Shown here: positions 1-6,753 of the stretch, one piece after another
Numbering within the stretch: the first letter of the stretch is position 1
How the letters are laid out: every line of letters begins with the position of its first letter
NCBI GenBank assembly: GCA_020355945.1
Contig: CP070627.1
Span: 5,575,676 to 5,591,242, forward strand
Origin: Candidatus Aminicenantota bacterium
GTDB taxonomy: Bacteria > Acidobacteriota > Aminicenantia > UBA2199
Length of the DNA stretch: 15,567 nucleotides
Reading direction: 5' to 3'
Position numbers and translations under genes: made by a program
The notes under the pieces: model-generated
What the model saw: only the letters and a program-made list of their open reading frames with translations
Database searches by the model: none
What the model was told of the DNA's origin: nothing

Positions 1-618
1 ACAAAGCAAAAAACCGCGTATATTCCCGCATCTCTCAGCTTTTACGACAGTTTCTCCTTAAAAGATGCCATTAAGCTCCATTCCACTTTCTTCAAGAATT
101 TTAAATACCAGGAAATCGGTGGATACCGGTTTGATTTGAACCGGAAAATGGGTTCCCTTTCCCGTGGGGAAAAGACCCTGTTTTTTCTCTCTCTTTCACT
201 TTCCACGTCGCCGGAATATATATTGATTGACGACGTTGTCCATTATTTAGACCCTCATCTGCGGGATATTTTTCTACAATCCATTTTGCAACTGATCGAG
301 GAACAAAAACTGGGTTTGCTGATTGCCACCCAGTCTCCCCTGGATATCGAGGGAATCATCGACCGGGTGATTGTACTGGACAGGGGAAAAACCGTACTGG
401 ATGAAAGCGTGGAGACCCTGAAACAGACGTTTGTCAAGATTTACAGCAGGGAAGAACCCGAAAACCTCCCGGTGGTGTTTAAAAAGGAGTATGATGGAAT
501 GAAAGAGCTGTATATATATCCTTTTCAAAGCGATTTAATGATTGAAAAAAATATCCTTCACCTGGATTTGTCGGAAATTTTAAGGGCCTATATCGGAGGT
601 GAATATGATCGCCATTGA
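1..618 (+). CDS. ABC transporter ATP-binding protein (5'-partial)
   Basis: The frame is open from base 1, so the N-terminal part with Walker A lies outside the window; 205 codons are visible. It is the nucleotide-binding subunit of an ABC exporter acting at the inner face of the cytoplasmic membrane. In window numbering the signature motif is LSRGEK (residues 53-58, for LSGGQ), Walker B is YILIDD (73-78), and the D-loop is in HYLDP. Two catalytic positions deviate: the Walker B glutamate is Asp (IDD), and the switch histidine position reads IATQSP, so Gln replaces His. Typical ABC-2 partners have DEP and THD or SHD here. The gene overlaps the next one (stop at 616-618, next ATG at 605), so the two are translationally coupled and probably one transporter. 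The family call is secure; the substrate is unknown. The two substitutions could mean slow or regulatory ATPase behaviour, which is inference. Confidence 0.88.
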   Translation, partial: TKQKTAYIPASLSFYDSFSLKDAIKLHSTFFKNFKYQEIGGYRFDLNRKMGSLSRGEKTLFFLSLSLSTSPEYILIDDVVHYLDPHLRDIFLQSILQLIEEQKLGLLIATQSPLDIEGIIDRVIVLDRGKTVLDESVETLKQTFVKIYSREEPENLPVVFKKEYDGMKELYIYPFQSDLMIEKNILHLDLSEILRAYIGGEYDRH

Positions 619-2263
619 GTTCAAACGAGTTTTACAGGAAAGTATCATTATTTTCCTGGTACTGGTTGGCCTCCTGGTGGGAATATTAACCACTGATAAA
701 GATGTCTATCTTGCGCCGGTATTTGAAATTTTCTTGCTGTTGTACGCCTCCTTTACCGGGTGGTCCATATTTGACAGGGAGAGGAATGAAGGAGCCATGG
801 AATACCTGTTGTCGCTGCCGGTTTCAAGGATACGGCTCTTACTCATTAAATTGATGCCCCGCCTGGTGAGTATGGGATTAATGTTGGTGTTTTATATGTT
901 TTTGCACAGTCGGTTTGAATTTCCCTCCCAGTTGCCGGTCCTTGACTTTTCAATTTTTTATATCACCTTTTTCCTGGTTTCTCTGTCCTTTTCCCTCAGT
1001 TTAAAGAGCTTTATTAGCGCTTTTTTTCTCACCGGTCTCCTCTCCGGTGGTCTTACCCTGTTTAACCACCTCCTGGCCATCGGCAAATCCGATTCGGCGA
1101 TTTACCTTCAAGCCAATGTCTCGCTGCTTATCTTCCCGGTGTTGTTTTTTGTTATGTTTCATTTCTATGATGTCAAACCGGCTTTCTCGTTTAACATAAA
1201 ATTTGCCGGCCTGGGAATTGGTTTTTGCATTCTTATCATTGGTATTACCTATTTTTTCGTTGGTGCAACCTGGTGCCACTACTTTTTAACCGACAGCGGG
1301 GATATCTTCAGGTTTTCCCCCGGGCAGAGCCAGTTGATTAACAAAGAACAAAAAATCATTAAACGGTTTCCCGGGCACCAGGTTCCGCTGCTGCAACAAG
1401 GCAGTTCCTTATATGTGAAAAAAAGCAAAGGACATACTTTCCCTGAAACAATCAATATTTTAAACCTGGAAACCGGTGAATCGGAGTTATTGTATCAACC
1501 GGACAAAGGCTGGGTGGTGATGTTTGATTCTTTTGAAAGCACCGGCATTATCCGGGGAGAACATTTTTATGTGCTCCTGGGAAATTTTGAAGAAAAAAAG
1601 TACAAAATCGTTGAAATGGCAAACGGAAAGTTCAACGAAACACCCATAACCGGTAATTTTAATTTTGATAAAGATAAAAAATCCTTTCTTTCTATGTCCC
1701 TGGTTGATGTATCGGCGGATCGCCTTCGATTTATTATTACCTGGGAGGAAACCCTCTACCGTGTAGATAAGACAGGAAACAGCCAGGCGCTTCTCGAGGC
1801 AGAATTCCTATCCCTTTGGAACAACCGGTTGTTGGTGTTTAATAAAACCGGTATGACCCTTTTTGAGATTCCAGGACAGGGAGAACTCAAGCCAATATTT
1901 ACGAAAAAAGGTAATATCAAGAAGGTACGACGGAGATTCGCATCGATTTATTCAAGAAAAGTATTGGTTCGGGATCAAGAACAGGGAAAATACTTTATTT
2001 TCAGCCTGGAAGATAATAACTTTGAAGAAATCCCTATGCCTTACCACCCCTATTTTTACCTGGAGAAGGGGAACCGGTTTATTATTGTATGGGCCAGCGG
2101 GGATGAGATTTCCGTTGGAGAAATCAAGGATGGCAAATTAGTGATGAAGAAAGAATGGGTGACCCCTATTCCCATCAGGGGCATACGGATCATCCGGGTT
2201 TATAATCCCGGTGTGGTTATATACAACCCTAAGGAGTTTGAAACGTATTGGTTTGAGTGGTAA
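605..2263 (+). CDS. ABC-2 type permease with large C-terminal soluble domain
   Basis: I chose the ATG at 605 because GGAGGT at 595-600 sits 4 nt before it; a GTG at 599 in the same frame overlaps this site. The protein is 552 residues. The first ~222 residues look like an ABC-2 permease: hydrophobic segments near 13-29, 35-56, 85-100, 112-132, 136-156, 171-188 and 200-221. After the second comes the characteristic stretch DRERNEGAMEYLLSLPVSR (57-75), seen in many ABC-2 permeases. Residues ~223-552 are a non-membrane domain, rich in short beta-strands and aromatic residues, with blade-like repeats of a strand followed by a turn. This resembles a beta-propeller, but I cannot assign a family. 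Plain ABC-2 permeases end after the membrane part, so this is a fusion. The overlap with the ATPase gene supports one transporter. Topology (periplasmic or cytosolic tail) and substrate are unknown. Confidence 0.8.
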   Translation: MIAIEFKRVLQESIIIFLVLVGLLVGILTTDKDVYLAPVFEIFLLLYASFTGWSIFDRERNEGAMEYLLSLPVSRIRLLLIKLMPRLVSMGLMLVFYMFLHSRFEFPSQLPVLDFSIFYITFFLVSLSFSLSLKSFISAFFLTGLLSGGLTLFNHLLAIGKSDSAIYLQANVSLLIFPVLFFVMFHFYDVKPAFSFNIKFAGLGIGFCILIIGITYFFVGATWCHYFLTDSGDIFRFSPGQSQLINKEQKIIKRFPGHQVPLLQQGSSLYVKKSKGHTFPETINILNLETGESELLYQPDKGWVVMFDSFESTGIIRGEHFYVLLGNFEEKKYKIVEMANGKFNETPITGNFNFDKDKKSFLSMSLVDVSADRLRFIITWEETLYRVDKTGNSQALLEAEFLSLWNNRLLVFNKTGMTLFEIPGQGELKPIFTKKGNIKKVRRRFASIYSRKVLVRDQEQGKYFIFSLEDNNFEEIPMPYHPYFYLEKGNRFIIVWASGDEISVGEIKDGKLVMKKEWVTPIPIRGIRIIRVYNPGVVIYNPKEFETYWFEW

Positions 2264-2415
2264 AAGACATTAAAGTTTAATTTAAAACAATGGAGTTATA
2301 AAAATGCACAATAGGAGGTTTAATAAAATTTGGGTAGGGTGAATATAAAGTATAGAGGAGTTAATAAATATAAAAAGGATTGCAAACCAATTACAATGGA
2401 ACAAAGGAGGCTTGA

Positions 2416-2493
2416 ATGCAAAAGAAGTTGCCAACGTTTGGAAGCCGGGATGTTTGGCGGGGAGTTATTCTCCCCGCCTCGTCTTTTAATTAA
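2416..2493 (+). CDS. possible 25-codon ORF spanning a hairpin
   Basis: An ATG at 2416 follows AAAGGAGG (2403-2410) at a 5-nt spacing, an excellent ribosome binding site. The frame runs 25 codons to TAA at 2491 (starts MQKKLPTFGSRDVW). The 3' third is the perfect inverted repeat at 2456-2478, so both hairpin arms would be translated. I recognise no protein family. It could be a small peptide, a leader peptide whose translation affects the hairpin, or part of a dispersed intergenic repeat with an accidental frame. An overlapping 61-codon TTG-started frame (2330-2515) is less convincing. Confidence 0.3.
   Translation: MQKKLPTFGSRDVWRGVILPASSFN
2456..2487 (+). terminator. intrinsic terminator-like hairpin
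   Basis: GGCGGGGAG (2456-2464) pairs perfectly with CTCCCCGCC (2470-2478) around a TTATT loop. TCGTCTTTT follows, a short, imperfect U-tract. It lies about 190 nt after the permease stop and about 100 nt before the ankyrin gene, so it fits as the end of the ABC transporter transcript. The stem is nearly all G-C and should be strong, but the U-tract is interrupted. Confidence 0.6.
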
Positions 2494-2585
2494 GCCTCGA
2501 AGGTCACAGAGGTGAAACATTGGTGAAATATGAAAGAAAATGAAAAAAGCCACAAAGATACACAAAAAAATAAAAGGAGGTAATT
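2494..2585 (+). other. leader of the ankyrin-MBL gene
   Basis: This stretch has no convincing gene. It contains a CACAGAGGTG segment and a CCACAAAGATACACAAA segment, a wording I associate with dispersed intergenic sequence in several bacterial genomes; I cannot test copy number here. It ends in AAAAGGAGGTAATT, an optimal ribosome binding site for the ATG at 2586. I see no clear -35/-10 pair. Confidence 0.4.
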
Positions 2586-4454
2586 ATGATTAAACGAATG
2601 ATTTTCCTGGTTTTGGTGTTGTTATTAAGTATGCTTTTAACAACAGCCACTTCCTGGGCAGGAACCGGATCAAAGGTCGCCGGTATTCACCAGGCAGCGT
2701 TGCAGGGTGACCTGGCAAAAGTAAAAGTCCTTTTAAAAAAGGATGCCAACCTGCTCAATGCAGATGATGGGAATAATAAAAAGCCGCTGCATTGGGCAGC
2801 CGAAAAAGGTCACCTGGAAGTGGTGGAATTCCTCATTAGCAAGGGAGCTGATGTGAATGTTAAAAATGTGGAAGATGAAACGCCCCTTCATTATGCATCC
2901 GGCTATGGCCACAAGGATGTAGTGAAATTATTGGTATCCAAAGGTGCGGCTGTCAATGAGAAGACAAAACGAGGTAATACACCATTGAGTTACGCGGCGA
3001 TGCGAAACCAGGTGGATATCATCAAATTCTTGATAGCAAAAGGTGCTGATGTGACAGTCACCACACAAAATGGTTTTACCCTACTGCACCACTCTGCCTG
3101 GGAAGGCTCAAAAGAAATGATTGAAATGCTCATTAGCAAGGGCATCCCTGCAGATGCCCAAACCGATTTTGGCCGTACACCTTTGCAAATGGCAGTGTTG
3201 GCTGGAAACCTGGAAGCGGCAAAAGTCCTGGTTGCCAAAGGCGCGGATGTGAACCACAAAGGTGAAGAAGACTGGCCGCCCCTGTACCTGGCTGTCAAAC
3301 GGGGACATAAAAACCTGGTGCCCCTGCTGCTGGAATCCGGTGCCTCAGTAGATGTAAAACAAGAAAAGACTCAGCAAACTCCCCTTCACCTGGCGGCAAT
3401 GAATGGGTATGGGGAGATAGCCGCCATGCTCTTAGACAAAGGTGCAGACCCCAATGCTAAAGATGTCAAAGACCGCACCCCTCTCTACTATGCCTGCCGC
3501 TATGGAAACAAAAAAGCAGCAAAAACACTTATTTCAAAAGGGGCCGAATGGAACGAAGAAACCAAAAAGGAAAAGATGATGAAAAATTTCGGTTTCTCAC
3601 CCCTGCTGGAAAAGGAATTTAAACCCGGAAGCGCTTTGACCTGGTACCTGGGACAAAGTGGTTGGGCCATTAAAACCGGGAATCACCTGCTGGTATTTGA
3701 TTACTTTAAACATGATACCCCGCCAGACACCCCACTGCTGGTCAACGGCAACATCAACCCGGAAGAGATCAAAGGCCTCAACGTCACCGTATTTGTCTCT
3801 CATTCCCATGGAGACCATTACACCCCTGCTATATTCGATTGGAAAAAAGATGTGAAAAATATCACTTACGTGATGGGTTTCAAACCCGAGAAGCAGTCCG
3901 GGTATATTTACATGGGGCCCAGGGAAACCAAAACCATTAACGGTATGGAAATCACCACCATTGAATCCAATGACAGCGGTGTGGCTTTCTTTGTAAAAGT
4001 GGATGGTGTCAGTATATTCCACTCCGGGGACCATGCCAATCGCAAACAGGATTTCAGTGGACCTTTTAAAAAGGAAATCGATTTTCTGGCAGAAAAGGGT
4101 TTAAAGCCGGATATCTTTTTTGCGCCGGTCAGTGGTTGTGGATTTGGTGATTTGGAGGCGGTAAAAAAGGGTGTATTTTACACGATTAAAAAACTCTCTC
4201 CCAATGTGATGGTCCCCATGCATGCCGGCGGAAGTGAGGATAGGTATGTGAAATTTGCCAAAGAAACCAAAACAGCAGGATTTGATACGTCGATATGTTG
4301 TGCCGGGCATAATGGGGATTGGTTTTTTGTCAACCAGGGCAGTGTAAAAAAAGCAAGAACCTATGTATTCAAAAAAGGGGTTGAGAAGAAGGAAAAAACC
4401 TGTAAAGGTAAAAGTAAAACCCATGTAAAAGGAAAAGAATACAGCAACCTCTGA
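2586..4454 (+). CDS. secreted ankyrin-repeat / UlaG-like metallo-beta-lactamase fold protein
   Basis: The 622-residue protein starts at ATG 2586 behind AGGAGG. Residues 1-25 are a Sec signal peptide: KR charge, a long Leu/Val core and a TSWA-GT cleavage site. Nine ankyrin repeats follow at about 31-330; residues 66-320 are very regular, with TPLHxAA and LLxxGADVN motifs. A metallo-beta-lactamase-fold domain occupies ~348-590: HSHGDH (406-411) is the metal-binding HxHxDH, HSGDH (479-483) holds the next metal ligand, and PMHAGG (544-549) has a further His. The overall pattern, LTWYLGQSGWAI onwards, is that of the UlaG / YtkL-like hydrolase branch. Family members hydrolyse phosphate esters, lactones or other substrates with Zn or Mn. 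The substrate here is unknown. The ankyrin part probably serves protein or substrate contact outside the cytoplasm. The C-terminus is Lys-rich (600-617). It appears monocistronic, with a terminator at 4491. Confidence 0.88.
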   Translation: MIKRMIFLVLVLLLSMLLTTATSWAGTGSKVAGIHQAALQGDLAKVKVLLKKDANLLNADDGNNKKPLHWAAEKGHLEVVEFLISKGADVNVKNVEDETPLHYASGYGHKDVVKLLVSKGAAVNEKTKRGNTPLSYAAMRNQVDIIKFLIAKGADVTVTTQNGFTLLHHSAWEGSKEMIEMLISKGIPADAQTDFGRTPLQMAVLAGNLEAAKVLVAKGADVNHKGEEDWPPLYLAVKRGHKNLVPLLLESGASVDVKQEKTQQTPLHLAAMNGYGEIAAMLLDKGADPNAKDVKDRTPLYYACRYGNKKAAKTLISKGAEWNEETKKEKMMKNFGFSPLLEKEFKPGSALTWYLGQSGWAIKTGNHLLVFDYFKHDTPPDTPLLVNGNINPEEIKGLNVTVFVSHSHGDHYTPAIFDWKKDVKNITYVMGFKPEKQSGYIYMGPRETKTINGMEITTIESNDSGVAFFVKVDGVSIFHSGDHANRKQDFSGPFKKEIDFLAEKGLKPDIFFAPVSGCGFGDLEAVKKGVFYTIKKLSPNVMVPMHAGGSEDRYVKFAKETKTAGFDTSICCAGHNGDWFFVNQGSVKKARTYVFKKGVEKKEKTCKGKSKTHVKGKEYSNL

Positions 4455-4490
4455 TGTTAGATTCAGCAGCATGATTGTCCGTGAATCGGC

Positions 4491-4534
4491 GGAACCAGGG
4501 CCTGTCCCGGAATCCAGGCCCTGGTTCCTGTTTT
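4491..4534 (+). terminator. strong intrinsic terminator
   Basis: GGAACCAGGGCCTG (4491-4504) pairs perfectly over 14 bp with 4515-4528 around a 10-nt loop, followed by TGTTTT. It lies 36 nt after the ankyrin-MBL stop. The convergent methionine-rich gene ends at 4533 on the other strand, inside the U-tract. The hairpin therefore separates the two transcripts. On the - strand it lacks a following U-tract, so termination should be better for the + strand. Confidence 0.85.
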
Positions 4535-5141
4535 ATGACTTCTCTTGTTTAAACGATACTTTCCTTTTTTTAGCCAGGCGGGTGAGAAAAAAGATAGCAC
4601 TATCTAGCGAAAGTTTAAAGTGTTTAGCGATCTGTTCCGGGTCTGCCTTGCCCTCTTTTTCAACAAATTGTAGTATTTCTTCTTCTACTTGTTGAGCCCA
4701 TTCCTCGAACAATCCCCTGATCTCCGGTGTTGCAAATTTCGCTGTCTCTACACTTTCACTCATCGAAGACATGAATTTTTTACACAAATCCCAGGGCATT
4801 TCGCTCTTTTCTTCGGAATCTTCATCGCAGCACATATGTTTGGCCATCATCCCCATCATTCTTCCGGGTCCTCCTCCCATCATCATTTTCATCATGCCCA
4901 TCGGACCTTCTTTCATCATGGTTTCTATCATATCGGGCATCATATTTTTCATGGTCTTCTGCTTTTCTTCAGCGGTCATGCTGCTGAAGAATTTTTTCAT
5001 CATTTTCTCCATCATTTCCTGCTTTGACTCCCGGCTCATCTCAGAGAAAAATTTTTCCATTAATTCCTTCATCAACTTCTCTTTATCCTGGGAGGACATT
5101 TTATCCATCATATCATTGATCATTTTTTCATTTAGTCCCAT
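4533..5141 (-). CDS. methionine-rich protein with C-terminal helical/winged-helix-like domain
   Basis: The 202-residue protein starts behind AAGGAGGT, 5 nt before the ATG. It has 33 methionines, 30 of them in the first 103 residues. Residues 15-74 are three clear 20-residue repeats beginning MSSQDKEKLM, MSRESKQEMM and MTAEEKQKTM. Then comes a Gly/Met segment (81-99) and a CC pair (104-105), with a third Cys at 120. Residues ~135-195 are a different, ordinary helical domain that reads like a small winged-helix fold. There is no signal peptide. Its gene follows the ArsR gene by 35 nt in one operon. The Met clusters, CC and ArsR partner suggest binding of a soft metal such as Cu(I), or a hydrophobic surface as in Met-rich M-domains. 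Both are inference, and no characterised family is recognised. Composition bias makes the unrelated + strand look His-rich; that is a shadow. Confidence 0.8.
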   Translation of the reverse strand: MGLNEKMINDMMDKMSSQDKEKLMKELMEKFFSEMSRESKQEMMEKMMKKFFSSMTAEEKQKTMKNMMPDMIETMMKEGPMGMMKMMMGGGPGRMMGMMAKHMCCDEDSEEKSEMPWDLCKKFMSSMSESVETAKFATPEIRGLFEEWAQQVEEEILQFVEKEGKADPEQIAKHFKLSLDSAIFFLTRLAKKRKVSFKQEKS

Positions 5142-5176
5142 AGGTTACCTCCTTTTTTATATTTTTTATATCTGTA

Positions 5177-5542
5177 CTATTTTCCTTTTTTTCTTCTTTT
5201 GTTGGGAAAATGTATTTTCCAAAAAGGGGGACAGTGAAACATCGGTTCATGAATATCTTCGGCATTCACTGTTTTGGCAAGGTCCAGGAGAATACCCAAT
5301 GCATGCAAAAGTCTTTTTTCTTTTAACTGATAACGAATGAAAGGCCCTTGACGTTTGGCTTCCAGGAGGTTGGCATTTTTTAGGATGCGCAAATGGTGGG
5401 AAACCAGGGGTTGTGACAGTCCGGTGGCTTCGACCACTTGAGAAACGGAACGTTCATGCTCACCGATGAATTTGATGATCCGCAGACGATTCACATCTGC
5501 CAGTGTTTGCAGGCAAAATTGCAATCTTTTGGCATCATCCAT
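5177..5542 (-). CDS. ArsR/SmtB-family transcriptional repressor
   Basis: This 121-residue protein has the usual length and layout of ArsR/SmtB winged-helix regulators. The core includes LADVNRLRIIKFI (14-26), a helix-turn-helix around 32-56 with the recognition helix LSQPLVSHHLRIL, and the wing at ~60-72 (EAKRQGPFIRYQL). Members bind DNA as dimers and leave it on binding a metal or other inducer. The classic alpha3 CxC arsenic/cadmium site is absent. A His/Cys cluster lies at the C-terminus instead (H98, H103, C104, H111), a possible but unproven sensor site, followed by a basic tail. An AGAGGTG site precedes the ATG at 5542. The gene heads an operon with the Met-rich protein and probably autoregulates through the repeats overlapping its start. 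Confidence 0.92.
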   Translation of the reverse strand: MDDAKRLQFCLQTLADVNRLRIIKFIGEHERSVSQVVEATGLSQPLVSHHLRILKNANLLEAKRQGPFIRYQLKEKRLLHALGILLDLAKTVNAEDIHEPMFHCPPFWKIHFPNKRRKKGK

Positions 5543-5594
5543 ATAAGCACCTCTTTATATAAGCAATCATTTATATAAACGTACATTTATATTA
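5541..5594. promoter_or_regulatory. 16-bp-period direct repeats, candidate ArsR operator
   Basis: ATATAA recurs at exact 16-bp steps on the + strand: 5541, 5557, 5573 and, as ATATTA, 5589. Three copies are preceded by TTT, giving TTTATATAA at 5554 and 5570 and TTTATATTA at 5586; the TTATATAA core is self-complementary. The array runs from the ArsR start codon to the -10 box, where a repressor would block transcription. That the ArsR protein binds here is inference from position and symmetry. Confidence 0.55.
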
Positions 5595-5618
5595 TAATTA
5601 AAAAATCGATTTTGTCAA
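5591..5618 (-). promoter_or_regulatory. consensus sigma-70 promoter of the arsR / Met-rich operon
   Basis: Read on the - strand, TTGACA (5613-5618) and TATAAT (5591-5596) are separated by 16 bp. Both hexamers match the consensus at every base. The start codon is about 50 nt downstream. So strong a promoter fits a repressor-controlled operon. Confidence 0.85.
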
Positions 5619-5920
5619 CTGTTTTTTTGAAAATTTTTTATTTTTTTAATGTTCATTGTGATTCCCATCGGGATTCTATAATACAAAAATGAAAAAGGTA
5701 AAAAAAAAAAAAGGTGACAGGCAAGAATTGCCATCCTTGAAATTGAGGAACGAAATATTAGGGGCTATTTCAAGGAAGAACTCTCTTAAATCCAGTTCTA
5801 ATTGCTTTAACCAATTTTTACCCCTTATTTCCTCACATTTCCTTTAGGCGCGAAGGTCAAACGCTGAATTTCGAATTTTGATTTTTATTTTAGATTATGG
5901 TAACATATTTTATGCTCTCA
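5619..5920. other. AT-rich intergenic region before tcmP
   Basis: I see no gene here. It holds a T-rich stretch (5621-5648), a TATAAT at 5677-5682 with no good -35 box (the best is a weak CATTGT at 5654, 17 bp away), a run of 13 A at 5700-5712, and a short hairpin GGCAA-GAA-TTGCC at 5720-5732. The TATAAT may drive the TcmP/DUF5131 pair, but with a ~230-nt leader. No ribosome binding site is evident near the TcmP start. Confidence 0.4.
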
Positions 5921-6751
5921 ATGAAAAAGAATTTCGATGAGATTGGTTATTGGTCTGAAATAAAGTTGGATATAGTCAAAGACTATGCCAAAGCTTATTC
6001 CACTATAATGAGTAGTGAGAAGCAAAAAAGCTTTTACCATATATATATTGATGGATTTTCCGGTGCCGGGAAACATTTTTCGAAAACTTCCAAAGATTTT
6101 GTACCTGGCAGCCCTCTTAATGCTTTGCTTATTACACCTCCATTTAGAGAATTTCACCTAATCGACCTCGATGGGGACAAAATTGGAGAGCTTAAAAAAA
6201 TTGTAGGGGAGAGACAAGATGTCAATATCTATAAAGGTGACTGTAATGAGATTCTTTTAAAAGATATCTTTCCTGAAGTCCGATATGAAGACTATCGCCG
6301 AGGTTTATGCCTCCTTGACCCTTATGGATTACATCTCAATTGGGAGGTGATACGAACTGCCGGTCAACTTCGCACAATTGATATGTTTTTAAACTTTCCT
6401 ATTATGGATATGAATCGAAATACACTATGGAGGCAGCAGGAAAAAGTAAGTCAGAAAAATATCGAGCGAATGAACTGCTTCTGGGGTGATGAATCATGGA
6501 GGGGAGTTGCATATCGAAAACAGCGTACCCTCTTTGGATATGAGGAAGAGAAAACTTCAAATGAAGATATTGCGAAAGCCTTTCAAGAAAGACTAAAAAA
6601 GGTAGCTGGATTTTTAAAAGTTCCTTCGCCTTTACCAATGTATAATAGCAAAGGTGCTGTTGTATATTATCTTTTTTTTGCTTCTCAGAAACCGGTTGCT
6701 CAAAAGATTGTAACCGACATTTTTAAGAAGTACAGAGGTCGTGGGAGTTAG
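5921..6751 (+). CDS. tcmP: three-Cys-motif partner protein TcmP
   Basis: I place the start at ATG 5921 (276 residues), where the conserved KKNFDEIGYWSEIKL opening begins. In-frame ATGs at 5897 and 5912 would add up to 8 residues, and none has a Shine-Dalgarno site. The protein has a Rossmann methyltransferase-like core: HIYIDGFSGAG (40-50) resembles SAM motif I, LIDLD (80-84) the acidic motif II, GDCNEIL (106-112) motif III, and CLLDPYGLHLNW (130-141) the position of a D/N-PPY-like motif. This is the TcmP family, named for its habitual pairing with a three-Cys-motif protein. The neighbour 2 nt downstream is exactly that partner. Family function is not established to my knowledge; a methyltransferase-like role is inferred from the fold. 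The pair is common in phage and accessory DNA. Confidence 0.88.
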   Translation: MKKNFDEIGYWSEIKLDIVKDYAKAYSTIMSSEKQKSFYHIYIDGFSGAGKHFSKTSKDFVPGSPLNALLITPPFREFHLIDLDGDKIGELKKIVGERQDVNIYKGDCNEILLKDIFPEVRYEDYRRGLCLLDPYGLHLNWEVIRTAGQLRTIDMFLNFPIMDMNRNTLWRQQEKVSQKNIERMNCFWGDESWRGVAYRKQRTLFGYEEEKTSNEDIAKAFQERLKKVAGFLKVPSPLPMYNSKGAVVYYLFFASQKPVAQKIVTDIFKKYRGRGS

Positions 6752-6753
6752 TC

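Noticed and set aside
2330..2515. 61-codon TTG-started frame in the ABC-ankyrin gap
   Set aside because: TTG start with a distant ribosome binding site, basic low-quality composition, and an overlap with a better-initiated small ORF and a hairpin.
3597..4034. 145-codon minus-strand frame inside the ankyrin-MBL gene
   Set aside because: Fully antisense to a conserved metallo-beta-lactamase domain and without initiation signals.
4689..5340. Plus-strand frames rich in His, Phe and Ile opposite the Met-rich gene
   Set aside because: They are antisense reflections of Met/Lys codon repeats (CAT and TTT complements); they have no ribosome binding site, and the - strand frame has a promoter, ribosome binding site and conserved partner.
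5664..5677. ATTCCCATCGGGATTC considered as a terminator hairpin
   Set aside because: The arms are not truly complementary at their outer bases and no U-tract follows.
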